NCBI RefSeq assembly: GCF_051201685.1
Contig: NZ_CP179213.1
Span: 2,294,001 to 2,358,000 of the forward strand
From: Luminiphilus sp051201685
GTDB lineage: Bacteria > Pseudomonadota > Gammaproteobacteria > Pseudomonadales > Halieaceae
Direction of reading: 5' to 3'
Length of the DNA stretch: 64,000 nt
The notes below the pieces were generated by a model. It saw only the letters and a list, made by a program, of their open reading frames with translations, was not told where the DNA came from and did not search any database. The position numbers were made by a program, and so were the translations under genes. Below, in pieces: positions 36,910 to 46,874 of the stretch. Each line of letters starts with the position of its first letter. The first letter of the stretch is position 1.

Positions 36910-37847
36910 TGCTGCGTTTTATTATTAGCCGACTGCTGCAGGCCATACCGGTTATTTTTATCGTGATTACGGCCACGTTCTTTTTGGTTAGGGCTGCACC
37001 CGGCGGGCCTTTTGATGCTGAGAAAGTGGTGCTCCCCGAAGTCAAGCGAGCACTGGAAGCCCAATACAAATTGGACTTACCGTTACACGAACAATACTTC
37101 GCATACCTCTCGGACCTAGCTCAGGGCGAATTGGGGCCTTCTTTTAAGTACCCTGGCCGCAGCGTTAATGAAATTTTGTTCTCGGGGCTTCCTGTAACAG
37201 CGGAGCTGGGCTTCTATGCCCTACTTATTGCCTTGATCATTGGTGTTACGGCGGGTGTCCTAGCCTCTCTCAAACCCAATACCCGGCAGGACTACATTCC
37301 CATGAGTTTGGCAATGATTGGCATTTGTATGCCCTCTTTCCTGTTGGGGCCTTTGTTAGTACTCGTTTTCGGTATTTATCTTGAATGGCTCCCGATCTCA
37401 GGCTGGGGATCGATCCCAGGAGACAAAATACTGCCCTCCATCACGCTCGGGGCGGCCTATGCGGCTTATGTGGCACGGTTATCTCGAGCAGGCATGCTGG
37501 AGATTTTATCCCAGGATTATATCCGCACGGCTCGAGCCAAAGGGCTACCCGAATGGCAAGTGGTGGGCAAGCACGCCTTGCGCGGTGGACTTATCCCGGT
37601 CATTGCGTTCCTTGGCCCCGCCTTTGCCGGGCTACTCGCCGGATCTTTTGTCGTTGAAACCATTTTTCAAATTCCAGGGTTGGGCCGGTTCTACGTTCAG
37701 GCTGCCTTTAATCGCGACTACACCATGATCCTGGGCACCACGGTATTCCTCTCTTCGCTCATCGTGCTGTTTAACCTTATCAGTGATGTTGCAGCAGCGT
37801 GGCTCAATCCACGGCTGCGCAGCCAACTGTCGGGAGGTGGCCAATGA
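36909..37847 (+). CDS. oppB: Oligopeptide ABC transporter permease (OppB type)
   Basis: Inner-membrane permease of 312 aa with about six transmembrane segments, first helix at 9-31 (AIPVIFIVITATFFLVRA). The cytoplasmic EAA-type loop is DYIRTARAKGLPEWQVVGKHALRGGLIPV, which contacts the ATPase. It forms the channel with the OppC-type protein. It overlaps the preceding gene by one base and the next by four (ATGA). Confidence 0.95.
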   Translation: MLRFIISRLLQAIPVIFIVITATFFLVRAAPGGPFDAEKVVLPEVKRALEAQYKLDLPLHEQYFAYLSDLAQGELGPSFKYPGRSVNEILFSGLPVTAELGFYALLIALIIGVTAGVLASLKPNTRQDYIPMSLAMIGICMPSFLLGPLLVLVFGIYLEWLPISGWGSIPGDKILPSITLGAAYAAYVARLSRAGMLEILSQDYIRTARAKGLPEWQVVGKHALRGGLIPVIAFLGPAFAGLLAGSFVVETIFQIPGLGRFYVQAAFNRDYTMILGTTVFLSSLIVLFNLISDVAAAWLNPRLRSQLSGGGQ

Positions 37848-38743
37848 CAACTCTCCAATCGAGCGAGCCCGCAGATCTGCTGGAAAACGCAGAGATGGGC
37901 GCCTCCCTCTGGCGCGATGCTTGGCAGCGACTGCGTAAAAATAAAATGGCCGTTGGTGGCGGCATTACCCTACTTCTGTTCATCGTAGTAGCCCTACTGA
38001 CTCCATGGTTGGCGCCTTACAGCTATGAAGCGCAAAACCTTGACCTCGGCGCATCACCTCCCTCTGCCGCGCATTGGCTGGGAACTGACGTTTTTGGAAG
38101 AGATGTGCTGACACAGGTGATGTACGGAGGCCGCGTATCACTTGCGGTAGGGTTCATCGCAACCGCCGTGGCCCTGCTTATTGGGGTAACTTGGGGCGCT
38201 ATTGCCGGTTATGTCGGAGGTCGCGTCGATGCCGTAATGATGCGCATCGTCGACATTTTATATGCCCTACCCTTCATGATATTTATCGTGTTGTTAATGG
38301 TGGTCTTTGGTCGCAACGTGCTACTGCTATTTTTGGCGATTGGTGCCGTCGAATGGCTGACAATGGCCCGCATTATGCGCTCGCAGGTTCAGTCGTTGCG
38401 GCAGCAAGAATTTGTCGAGGCCGCCATCTCTTTAGGTCTCTCTCCCGCGGCAATTATCCGCCGGCATGTCATACCCAACGCGCTGGGTCCCATTATTGTC
38501 TATACAACCCTCACAATTCCCTCGGTGATGCTTTTAGAGGCATTTTTAAGCTTCTTGGGATTGGGAATCCAGCCGCCCCAAACGTCTTGGGGTTTACTGA
38601 TTAGCTACGGAGCCGAGACCATGGAAGAGTACCCTTGGCTGCTCATATTCCCTGGGCTGGCACTAACCACTACGTTATTTTCCCTGAACTTCCTGGGTGA
38701 CGGGCTACGTGATGCACTCGATGTCCGGGGGTCTAAAGACTGA
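37844..38743 (+). CDS. oppC: Oligopeptide ABC transporter permease (OppC type)
   Basis: Permease of 299 aa. The ATG at 37844 overlaps the oppB stop (ATGA) and is preferred over an earlier in-frame start inside oppB. An N-terminal cytosolic stretch is followed by the first helix (GGGITLLLFIVVALLTPWL) and HWLGTDVFGRDVLTQVMYGGRVSL, the family signature. The EAA loop is QEFVEAAISLGLSPAAIIRRHVIPNALGP. Its stop overlaps the ATPase start by one base. Confidence 0.95.
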   Translation: MTTLQSSEPADLLENAEMGASLWRDAWQRLRKNKMAVGGGITLLLFIVVALLTPWLAPYSYEAQNLDLGASPPSAAHWLGTDVFGRDVLTQVMYGGRVSLAVGFIATAVALLIGVTWGAIAGYVGGRVDAVMMRIVDILYALPFMIFIVLLMVVFGRNVLLLFLAIGAVEWLTMARIMRSQVQSLRQQEFVEAAISLGLSPAAIIRRHVIPNALGPIIVYTTLTIPSVMLLEAFLSFLGLGIQPPQTSWGLLISYGAETMEEYPWLLIFPGLALTTTLFSLNFLGDGLRDALDVRGSKD

Positions 38744-40329
38744 TGAGCTTACTGAATGTAGAAAATTTGGAAGTCAGTTTTGTCACTCGAAACGGCACCT
38801 CAAAAGCCGTGAAGGGCGTGAGCTTCACGGTAGAGCCAAAGCAAATAACGGCAATCATTGGTGAGTCGGGGTCTGGCAAGTCGGTGTCATGTTACGCCCT
38901 GCTAGGTTTAATACCCTCTCCGCCAGGCCGTATCGACGGTGGTGTCGCCAGCTTTGAAGGTCAAAACTTACTCACACTATCAGAAGCAGAACTTCGGAAG
39001 ATTCGTGGCAGTGACATTGCGATGATTTTTCAGGATCCAATGACCTGTTTAAATCCCTATCTCACCATTGGCGAACAGTTAATCGAGCCACTGCTAGTAC
39101 ACCGCAACCTTTCTCGGGCAGATGCCAAAACTCGTGCCATAGAATTGCTCAACGAGGTTGGTATACGCAGTCCCGACAGCACGTTCGATAGTTTCCCTCA
39201 CGAGTTCTCTGGCGGCATGCGTCAACGCGTCATGATCGCCATGGCTTTAATCAACGAGCCCAAACTACTCATTGCAGATGAACCCACTACGGCGTTGGAT
39301 GTCACCATCCAAGCACAAATTTTGCGCCTCATTGCCGATCTGCAGAAACACCGTGATATTGGCGTTTTATTCATATCCCATGACCTCGCTGTGGTCTCCG
39401 ATATTGCCGATCAGATTGTAGTCATGGAGCAAGGCGAAGTTGTCGAAAGTGGCGCCCCTGACGCTATTTTTAATCATGCACAACATCCCTACACTCAAAA
39501 ACTTCTCGCGGCGATTCCGTCTGGCGAGCGCGACAGTGAGGAAGCCAAAGACGACGCGTTGATCAATGTCCAAAACCTTCGCACTTGGTTCCACGGCAGT
39601 GGTAAAACGGAACCGGTCAAAGCTGTCGATGACGTGAGCTTTGATATTCACCGTGGTGAAATACTGGGATTAGTCGGTGAGTCTGGCAGCGGAAAGTCGA
39701 CTTTGGGCCGATCGATTATGCGACTGGCTCCTGTAACAGGCGGACAGATAACCTTTGATGGAATCCAGCTGACGGGCCTAGAAGGTCGCGACCTTAAAGA
39801 TTTTCGCTCCCGTATGCAGATGATTTTTCAGGACCCTTTTGCCTCACTGAATCCGCGCATGACGGTTTACGATACGCTCGCGGAACCGCTGCTATTGCAT
39901 AACGTTTGCCAGCGCGCCGAACTCGACCAGCACATCGCCAAACTGATGGACGACGTGGGTCTCGCCAGAAATTTCATTCGTAAATACCCTCATGAGTTTT
40001 CTGGTGGACAGCGACAACGCATCGCCATTGGCAGAGCCCTTGCCACTCGCCCAGAGTTCATTGTGGCCGATGAGCCAGTGTCAGCTCTCGATGTCACCAT
40101 ACAAGCCCAAATTCTCGATTTGTTGATGGCTTTGGGACGCGAGCACAACCTCACCATGCTGTTCGTGTCTCACGACATGGCGGTTATTCGACATATTGCT
40201 GATCGGGTGCTTGTTATGTATCACGGTAAGATTGTCGAGGCGGGACCGGTGAAACAGGTCTTCAACAATCCAGCAGAGCCCTACACCCAGTCACTACTGT
40301 CCAGTATTCCAGGCGTGGCCATGATGTAA
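38743..40329 (+). CDS. Fused double ATPase of oligopeptide transporter (OppD-OppF type)
   Basis: One protein of 528 aa with two ABC domains, like E. coli YejF, where most peptide importers use separate OppD and OppF. First domain: GESGSGKS (40-47), FSGGMRQRVMIAMAL and LLIADEPTTALDV. Second domain: GESGSGKS (312-319), FSGGQRQRIAIGRAL and FIVADEPVSALDV. Walker A, signature and Walker B motifs are intact in both halves. It ends the four-gene operon whose genes overlap or abut, so the subunits are made in balance. Confidence 0.95.
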   Translation: MSLLNVENLEVSFVTRNGTSKAVKGVSFTVEPKQITAIIGESGSGKSVSCYALLGLIPSPPGRIDGGVASFEGQNLLTLSEAELRKIRGSDIAMIFQDPMTCLNPYLTIGEQLIEPLLVHRNLSRADAKTRAIELLNEVGIRSPDSTFDSFPHEFSGGMRQRVMIAMALINEPKLLIADEPTTALDVTIQAQILRLIADLQKHRDIGVLFISHDLAVVSDIADQIVVMEQGEVVESGAPDAIFNHAQHPYTQKLLAAIPSGERDSEEAKDDALINVQNLRTWFHGSGKTEPVKAVDDVSFDIHRGEILGLVGESGSGKSTLGRSIMRLAPVTGGQITFDGIQLTGLEGRDLKDFRSRMQMIFQDPFASLNPRMTVYDTLAEPLLLHNVCQRAELDQHIAKLMDDVGLARNFIRKYPHEFSGGQRQRIAIGRALATRPEFIVADEPVSALDVTIQAQILDLLMALGREHNLTMLFVSHDMAVIRHIADRVLVMYHGKIVEAGPVKQVFNNPAEPYTQSLLSSIPGVAMM

Positions 40330-40566
40330 TCGCGAGGGTCGAGGTTTCAGGTATAAGTGTATTGAATTCGTTACGGATGGCTGTGTCGCCAGAGCAGCTA
40401 TCCGCAGAAACGCCACCCAATTAGTACCAACCTCAACCGATACGATCCCTTGGCACTCCGATGCGGAGCTTGCGTTAGGTCAGTGACTTTCAGCTAGACG
40501 GCTAAAACCATAACCGCCTATGCACTTTTCACGCATTCTGTTGGAACAACACGCCACCGGCCCTAT

Positions 40567-41340
40567 TTACAACGTAAAGCCACCATCGAGCGTTAACAAT
40601 TGGCCCGTAACATAACGAGACCCAGTAACGAAAGATAGAATCGCATCGGCAACATCATCTGGTGTGACTACATGCCCCAATGGTGTTTGCTCGGAAAAAG
40701 CAGCCTTCAGCTCGTCGTACTGCCCTTCGTCACCACCGCCCCAGGTATTAAAAGCCCAGTCACCATCAATTAAACCAGGCAGCACGGCATTTACCTGGAT
40801 ACCCTCTTTTCCCAGCGTTCTAGCAAGGGTTTTTGTCAAGCTGTTCATCCCTGCCTTTGAAGCGCAATAAGCAATAGAGCTGCCGTTAGCTGTCACGCTA
40901 GCAATACTTGATGTCATGACGACTTTACCCGCGTCAGCCTCGCGCAGGTAAGGTGCGGCCGCACGCGTCATAAAAAACGCGCCCATAAGATTGACGCCCA
41001 GAGTTCGATGCCAGATCGCCTCAGTCAGCCCCTCAAGATCATGATGGGGTATAAATGTCGTTGTGCCGGCATTGTTTATCAATATATCGAGTCGCCCAAA
41101 TTTCTCTAGAGTCTGCCCAACAATGCGCCGACAATCCTCCTCTTTACTCACATCTCCCTGAACTGCCAGAGCATCGCAACCGCACTTAATAACATTGTCT
41201 ACGACGGCCAAAGCGCCAGCTTCTGAGACGTTGTAATTAACAACTACATTGATGCCCCGCTGTGCGAGCTGCAAAGCCGTCGCAGCACCGACTCCAGAAC
41301 TACCGCCAGTGATTAATGCTGTTTGACCTATATAGGACAT
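40567..41340 (-). CDS. Short-chain dehydrogenase/reductase
   Basis: NAD(P)-dependent oxidoreductase of 257 aa. The cofactor-binding TGGSSGVGAA (10-19), NNAGTT, TSSIASV with the catalytic Ser, and YCASKAG with the catalytic Tyr and Lys are all present; the C-terminus TGQLLTLDGGFTL is typical of classical SDRs. It resembles FabG-like 3-oxoacyl reductases and sugar dehydrogenases; the substrate is not determinable. It is divergent from the histidine kinase gene. Confidence 0.92.
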   Translation of the reverse strand: MSYIGQTALITGGSSGVGAATALQLAQRGINVVVNYNVSEAGALAVVDNVIKCGCDALAVQGDVSKEEDCRRIVGQTLEKFGRLDILINNAGTTTFIPHHDLEGLTEAIWHRTLGVNLMGAFFMTRAAAPYLREADAGKVVMTSSIASVTANGSSIAYCASKAGMNSLTKTLARTLGKEGIQVNAVLPGLIDGDWAFNTWGGGDEGQYDELKAAFSEQTPLGHVVTPDDVADAILSFVTGSRYVTGQLLTLDGGFTL

Positions 41341-41644
41341 GGTGTTCGCCCTCCTTCATTGAAATAATCCCAATAACTGTAAACTAAAATTTAATGTGGC
41401 ACCGTTCCCATTTCGCGCTAAAAAGCCCTCTGTGAGCCAACAGTAGCCGCACAACAACCCCCTCTCACCCCCCCCTAAAAAGTCCGAAGGTCAGATCTCT
41501 GGCACCCGCCGGCAGAAACAGACTACAAAACTAGCCCCAAATGGCCCGTATCAACTTTATAAAATGCCATTTTTTTCTATTGCTGAGGATAAGCCTCAGT
41601 ATTAAGGTACAGGCCGCAACACTACGTAGCGAACGCCGGTTCGC
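41341..41644. other. Divergent intergenic region between SDR and histidine kinase
   Basis: No gene in 304 bases. A CTGAGG-ATAAG-CCTCAG inverted repeat at 41583-41599 sits 45 bp before the kinase start and may be an operator or a leader hairpin. Confidence 0.45.
41405..41423. promoter_or_regulatory. Sequence element shared with position 16331
   Basis: Second copy of TTCCCATTTCGYGCTAAAA (here Y = C), 65 bp from the SDR start, which is read on the opposite strand, and about 220 bp before the kinase. The distance to the nearest gene start is the same as at the other copy, but that gene is oriented oppositely. A shared transcription-factor site is possible. Confidence 0.4.
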
Positions 41645-44053
41645 ATGGACAGCACAGGGATTTGCTGGGTAAAAATCATGGGAACAAATGAAAGAGACCA
41701 GTTTTTAACCTCACTCGCTACGAAAGCGTATTGGCTCATTTTCAGTGCACACTTTATTGTGTTCGCTATCATGATGATGCGCTACGCCACCGACACAGCC
41801 TATGAAATACCCTCTATTACATGGGCTGTTTGGAGCGTTATTATTCTGGGAACGCCCGCGTTTTACCTCACAGCTCTTGGCCATTCCTATAAATTCAGAG
41901 CACTGTTAACACAGGCCTTACTCTTAGTTAGTCTTGCCTTTGGGCTGGCAAACCAAGGCTTAGGCGCAGTCACGACCTTCAACTTACCGTTATTGGTTCT
42001 GTTGGGCACCATTTTCTTCTCCCGACGAACAGCCCTAATTCAGCTAGGTCTAGCTGTAGTCGTCTTGCTCAGCTTTCTTTCCATGAGGCTCACAGGTCAG
42101 CTTCCGGATGTGGCCAATGCAGACTGGGTTTTAAATTCCAACTATCGTTGGATTCTAAGAACCGCCTACATCGCGCTTTTTAGCGGTGTCATCATTTATT
42201 TTTTACAGCAATACGTGAACTACACGTTTAGGTCTCTCGAGGATCTCAAAATACTTCAAGAGGCGGTGGATGAGGCGCCAGACGCTTTTGTCGTATGGGA
42301 CGAGGACGACCGCCTTTTTATGTGCAATCGACACTATAGAGACCTAGATCAACGACTCAAGCCGACGCTTCAAAGGGGCGTCACTTTTGAACAAACCCTT
42401 CGCAGGGGAATTCAAGTCGGCATGTATCCAGACGCTGTCGGTCAGGAGGAGGCGTGGATTGCTGAGCGTTTAGAAGCACACCGTAAATCGGAATCCGAAA
42501 AAGTCGTAAGGCTGGACAACGGTCGCTGGATGAACGTTGTTGAATCTCGCACCTCAAGTGGCTTTCTCGCTGGCTTTCGTACCGACATTACAGCGCTGAG
42601 AAACTCCCAAGACATACTACAGGCAACCCTAGACTCTGTTTCTGAGGCCGTTGTCACCATATCGCAGGATGGCCGCGTTATAAACCTGAATGCAGCATCG
42701 CAGCAGCTCTTCGGCTACTCCCTGGCAGAGCTCAAAGGCCGGAACATCATGGAAATAGCTCCATACCGACGCCCAGCCGATGTTGGGCATCGGTTGGTAG
42801 CCGAGTCCCGATTCAAGCCGCTGGGTTCCACCGTTCGGAACGTCAATACCTCATTGGTACGAAAAAACGGCGAAACCTTCACCGCCAGAATTGAAGTCCG
42901 TGACGTAGAAATTAACGGACAGCAAGTGTTCCTGACCTTTATAAAAGATCTAACTCGACAATTTAAATATGAAAGCACCGTTCAGGCACTGGGTTCTGCT
43001 GTAGAGCAACTGGCCGCCGGCATCGTCCTGGTCAACAATTCAGCACGAGTGACTTTCGCCAATGCCTTTTTCTCACAGTTAGTTGATTTAACTTCTCAAC
43101 CAAAAATTGAAGGCCTAAGTGTCGATAAGTTGTTTGAATTAATAGCGCCTGGAATTCTTCGCATGAATGTAAGCAGTGGAGAATCAATCGAGGCGCAGTT
43201 GCAAAATTTCTACCGTAGTTTAGGAGCGCCTGTAGCAATACATACAAAGCAAGGCCGGCGATTACGCTTGAGCGTCCAAGCCCTGGAGGGAAACAATACG
43301 ATCCTGACTGTGACTGACAATACTGAAGAGCATGAACGACAAATTCAGCTGGAACAAAGTACTAAGTTAGCAACGCTTGGTGAGATGGCCGCAGGCATCG
43401 CCCACGAACTCAATCAGCCCTTACAAGCGATAAAACTCACCGCAAGCAATCTGGCGCTGCAGGTTCAGGGTAATAAGGCGCTAACAACTGAAAAGACGCT
43501 AGCGAAACTAGACCGAATAACTCAACAAGTTGACCGCGCAGCAATGATCACTGGCCACATGCGTCAATCTGCTCGATTAGCTAATGAGGAGCAGGCCGAC
43601 GCGAATATAGCCACAGTCGTTCAAGACACGCACCTACTCATCGAGTCAAGCTTAAGACTCAAAAGCATCACTTTCCGCACAGAGCTTGCGGCTTCTTTAC
43701 CAGACTGCAAAATTCATCCCGTTAGGCTGGAACAGGTGCTTCTAAACCTAATCAACAACGCACAAGATGCCATCATTGCCAAAAATAACGATCGGGGTGA
43801 CCAGTGGATTCTAATTGAGGCGTATTTATCTGCTGACAAAACCATCTGCCTCTCAGTCGAGGATTCGGCCGGCGGCATTCCAGAAAGTATCGTTGAGCGC
43901 GTTTTTGACCCTTTTTACACCACAAAGGAAGTGGGCAAAGGCACCGGACTAGGCTTGTCAATTTCCTACGGAATTATTAAGGACGCCGGCGGCACCCTCT
44001 CGGTGTCAAATACCGAGCACGGTGCCAAGTTCGTAATAGTGCTGCCGACCTAA
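41645..44053 (+). CDS. Orphan membrane sensor histidine kinase with PAS domains
   Basis: Sensor kinase of 802 aa (or 791 if the ATG at 41678 is used; neither start has a strong ribosome binding site). Residues about 30-200 hold five or six membrane segments. Three PAS-like modules follow: EAVDEAPDAFVVWDEDDRLF, DSVSEAVVTISQDGRVINLN...LFGYSLAEL, and AVEQLAAGIVLVNNSARVTF. Then HisKA with GIAHELNQP (phosphorylated His at 587) and a HATPase domain with LINNAQDA and GTGLGLSISYGII. No response regulator gene is adjacent, so the partner is elsewhere. The signal is unknown. The HELNQP form resembles the NtrB/DctB-like subgroup. Confidence 0.93.
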   Translation: MDSTGICWVKIMGTNERDQFLTSLATKAYWLIFSAHFIVFAIMMMRYATDTAYEIPSITWAVWSVIILGTPAFYLTALGHSYKFRALLTQALLLVSLAFGLANQGLGAVTTFNLPLLVLLGTIFFSRRTALIQLGLAVVVLLSFLSMRLTGQLPDVANADWVLNSNYRWILRTAYIALFSGVIIYFLQQYVNYTFRSLEDLKILQEAVDEAPDAFVVWDEDDRLFMCNRHYRDLDQRLKPTLQRGVTFEQTLRRGIQVGMYPDAVGQEEAWIAERLEAHRKSESEKVVRLDNGRWMNVVESRTSSGFLAGFRTDITALRNSQDILQATLDSVSEAVVTISQDGRVINLNAASQQLFGYSLAELKGRNIMEIAPYRRPADVGHRLVAESRFKPLGSTVRNVNTSLVRKNGETFTARIEVRDVEINGQQVFLTFIKDLTRQFKYESTVQALGSAVEQLAAGIVLVNNSARVTFANAFFSQLVDLTSQPKIEGLSVDKLFELIAPGILRMNVSSGESIEAQLQNFYRSLGAPVAIHTKQGRRLRLSVQALEGNNTILTVTDNTEEHERQIQLEQSTKLATLGEMAAGIAHELNQPLQAIKLTASNLALQVQGNKALTTEKTLAKLDRITQQVDRAAMITGHMRQSARLANEEQADANIATVVQDTHLLIESSLRLKSITFRTELAASLPDCKIHPVRLEQVLLNLINNAQDAIIAKNNDRGDQWILIEAYLSADKTICLSVEDSAGGIPESIVERVFDPFYTTKEVGKGTGLGLSISYGIIKDAGGTLSVSNTEHGAKFVIVLPT

Positions 44054-44056
44054 TAT

Positions 44057-45706
44057 TTAACTGAAGCGTCTGGCATCAACGTTAGCAACTAAGGGTTCTG
44101 TTTCATTGACAGTATATTCGCGATCGAGAACAGTGCTGACAAACCGCCACTGACTCACCGTTGCTTCGGGCGTCAAAGTTACTTTGGACCACCCACGATG
44201 GCTAGTATCCAAGTCCACCAATTCAGGGCTGCTCGCTTGCAGCAAGGCGGCCATCTGTTCGGGGGGCAAAGGAAAGTAGCTTTCTAATCCTGGACTAGTG
44301 ACACCCGGACATCCCACCTCGACACCCACAGGAACACCCGCTTCGGTTTGTAAATTGAAAGCCCAGCCGTTGTGAGTGTCCCCCGCTACAACAACAGGAT
44401 TATTCGCCAGCTCTAGCAGTAAGCTGAACACTCTTTCCCGGTCTGCTGGATAGCCATCCCATGCATCGAGATTCAATGGCAGACCATATGCGCCCAACTG
44501 CAATGTACCTAGCACATAGCTACGAACCTCTTCAGGCAATGTCAGTGAGGCCAGTTGCTCCTGAGTCATTTGAGGAATATTGATTTTTCCCATCAACACT
44601 TGCTGTCCCAAAAATTGCCAAGGCGCCCCACGATCTTTGCTTGCCGCCAATTGATTCGCGAGCCAGTGGAACTGCTCTTCACCCAGCAAAGTCCGCTCAG
44701 AATTTCGACGCAATGTCTCTTCAAAAATCTCAGGCGTGCGCTTGGCGTCAAGGAGGTCACGCCTGTAATCAAGCTGCTCGTCACGCCCCTCAAGTCGTGT
44801 ATCGAGCATGATTATGTCGGCAAGATCTCCGACTTGAAAAGATCGATAAATCGGACCTTGATCAGTTTGCGCCGGCGTTCGAATCGGCATCCATTCATGG
44901 TAGGCCTTTCGTGCCATTTGCATGCGAGCGAAAAAATCCCCCTCATCATCACTGTGGTTTTGAGCCCCACTGTGCCATGTGTTGTTCGCCAATTCGTGAT
45001 CATCCCACACACAAATCCAAGGGTGAGCCGCATGTGCGGCCTGCAGATCTTCATCGGTGCGATAGAGACCGTAGCGTTGACGATAGTCCTCCAATACCAG
45101 TATCTCATGCTCAGGCACTACAGCTCGCCCTAACGAGTCCACCACATAAGGGTTCGCATATACACCCTGAGCATATTCATAAATATAATCTCCAAGATGC
45201 ATCACCACGTCGATATCTGCCTGAGCGATATCTCTGTAAGCATTGAAATAGCCTTGGGGATAATTCGAACAGGAACAAACAGCCAAACTAAAAGCCTCTA
45301 CCGCACCAACCGGCAGTGTTCGCGTGCGACCAACCGCCGAGGTCACGCCATTGAAAACAAAGCGGTACCAGTAGTTGGTAGCCGGCTGCAGTCCCGTTGC
45401 ATCCACCTTAACCGTGTGGTCTCGCTCCGGACCGGTGGTCGTTTCGCCGCTGATGACAACGCGTTTAAACTGCAAATCTTCAGCAACCTCCCAACGTCCC
45501 GTCAACGTCACAAGAGCGCCATCGCCCGGCAACACCCTTGTCCATAAGATCACTCGATCACTTAACGGATCGCCACTGGCAACACCATGGGTAAAATGGG
45601 CGGGTGCCGCCGCAGCCACCTCAAATCCTCGCAGGGAGACTAACCCCAGACTAAGCCCCATTCCTTGAATCACTCGTCGACGATTAATGTGTGACGTCTC
45701 GAACAT
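44057..45706 (-). CDS. phoD: Alkaline phosphatase D (PhoD), Tat-exported
   Basis: Phosphodiesterase/monoesterase of 549 aa, expected in the periplasm to release phosphate from organic esters. The N-terminus carries a twin-arginine signal (NRRRVIQGMGLSLGL) and cleaves near AAAAP, fitting folding with metals before export. Diagnostic PhoD stretches are FTHGVASGDPLSDRVILWTRV, HLGDYIYEYAQG, CVWDDHELANNTW and VVVAGDTHNGW. Length is typical. No pho-box was recognised upstream, so phosphate regulation is unproved. It is followed, on the same strand, by nothing in this operon; the outer-membrane protein gene lies upstream. Confidence 0.93.
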   Translation of the reverse strand: MFETSHINRRRVIQGMGLSLGLVSLRGFEVAAAAPAHFTHGVASGDPLSDRVILWTRVLPGDGALVTLTGRWEVAEDLQFKRVVISGETTTGPERDHTVKVDATGLQPATNYWYRFVFNGVTSAVGRTRTLPVGAVEAFSLAVCSCSNYPQGYFNAYRDIAQADIDVVMHLGDYIYEYAQGVYANPYVVDSLGRAVVPEHEILVLEDYRQRYGLYRTDEDLQAAHAAHPWICVWDDHELANNTWHSGAQNHSDDEGDFFARMQMARKAYHEWMPIRTPAQTDQGPIYRSFQVGDLADIIMLDTRLEGRDEQLDYRRDLLDAKRTPEIFEETLRRNSERTLLGEEQFHWLANQLAASKDRGAPWQFLGQQVLMGKINIPQMTQEQLASLTLPEEVRSYVLGTLQLGAYGLPLNLDAWDGYPADRERVFSLLLELANNPVVVAGDTHNGWAFNLQTEAGVPVGVEVGCPGVTSPGLESYFPLPPEQMAALLQASSPELVDLDTSHRGWSKVTLTPEATVSQWRFVSTVLDREYTVNETEPLVANVDARRFS

Positions 45707-45763
45707 ATTTTAAACCCTCGTATGGCAGCACCACTTGGGCGCTACAAAAATGCGACCGTAACC

Positions 45764-46798
45764 TTAAAAAGCCTCGCCTGGTCTTATTGCTAAATTTAAG
45801 CGAATAAATGGGCTTCGGGAAACATCAAAACTAGGACCCTCGACCTCACTCCCGTCATCAAACTGTAGTGCTCTCAACCCCCCGACACCGGCACTAATAG
45901 AGGCCCACAAGCTTCCTTTTATGCGCCGACTAAAATCGACACCAAGATCAAAAGCGTTGATATCTCGGCTTGCCGCACCCTGCTGGGCGTCGATGGCCCA
46001 ACCAGACCCTGAAATCATGCCGCCAACAGCAACAAACCAATCGGGTGACGGCGCATAGATCACCTGAGGCCAAGGCATAATACCGCTGATCGTCCATTCC
46101 TCATCAATTGTGTAAGAGACTCCTACATACGGCAGCCAGTATTTGTCGAATGGCGAGGTACTTGCAAAGGCACCAAACATCCACCAAAGGTCATTTGAGG
46201 CCGTATAACGGGTAAAGATACCACCCATGGTCTGCCAATAAGATGCCCCATTCTCGAGAGTATTATCGTTATAGAAGGGCAACAAAAAACCCATCAGCTG
46301 CCAATCTTCGCTCCATTGTGTGAGGTAACCCACGCCTACCGCTGCCGCATCGACACGAAATTCCTCTGCGCTGCTCAGATAAGGGGCGTCGACGGTAAAT
46401 TCACTGTGACTCGCGTAAAAACCTAAAACTAACGTATCCGTCTGGTTAAGAAGAACCGGCAATCCTCCTGCAACGCTGACCGTGCTTTCCTGATACCGGA
46501 CAGAGCTTCCGGGCGTTGGAAACTCGCGTACCGTGGCATCGTCGTAATAAGACGTACCAACATAAGCAACCGGCAAAAATGGGGCGTTTCCTCGGGATCG
46601 AGAAAACTCAATATCAGACTCAGAGAAAGCACGGGCTTTATCGGCTATGTAGCGGCCCAATGCCGTATCAGCACTACTCTCATTGGCCACAATGGTTTCT
46701 GTGACCAACACATCGCCGTCAGTTTGAGCAAGCACTGGAGGCATATGAACCGTTATTACGAAAAACAAGGCAACAGCACAAATCAACTTATCAGACAT
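45764..46798 (-). CDS. Predicted outer-membrane beta-barrel protein (DUF6268-like)
   Basis: Protein of 344 aa with a signal peptide (LICAVALFFVITVHMPPVLAQ). The body consists of alternating strands ending in aromatic residues (LPVAYVGTSYYDD, LVLGFYASHSEF, AAAVGVGYLTQW, WWMFGAFASTSPF) and finishes with terminal Phe (GEAF), typical of outer-membrane barrels. It resembles the DUF6268 family by overall pattern; no function is known. It lies 57 bp upstream of phoD on the same strand, so the two may be co-transcribed. It is divergent from dusA with a 76-bp gap. Confidence 0.7.
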   Translation of the reverse strand: MSDKLICAVALFFVITVHMPPVLAQTDGDVLVTETIVANESSADTALGRYIADKARAFSESDIEFSRSRGNAPFLPVAYVGTSYYDDATVREFPTPGSSVRYQESTVSVAGGLPVLLNQTDTLVLGFYASHSEFTVDAPYLSSAEEFRVDAAAVGVGYLTQWSEDWQLMGFLLPFYNDNTLENGASYWQTMGGIFTRYTASNDLWWMFGAFASTSPFDKYWLPYVGVSYTIDEEWTISGIMPWPQVIYAPSPDWFVAVGGMISGSGWAIDAQQGAASRDINAFDLGVDFSRRIKGSLWASISAGVGGLRALQFDDGSEVEGPSFDVSRSPFIRLNLAIRPGEAF

Positions 46799-46874
46799 TT
46801 ACCAGGAATCCGCCTCAAGGTCGCTCTATTGTACGTGCTAGCACTGGCACTGGCACACCGATCTACTCTACCCT

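Noticed and set aside
38743..40329. Possibility that the double ATPase is two genes joined by a missed stop
   Set aside because: The frame is continuous with intact motifs in both halves, and YejF-type double ATPases are an established form.
44555..45133. 192-codon open frame antisense to phoD
   Set aside because: It lies fully inside a clear PhoD gene on the other strand and its translation has no family signature.
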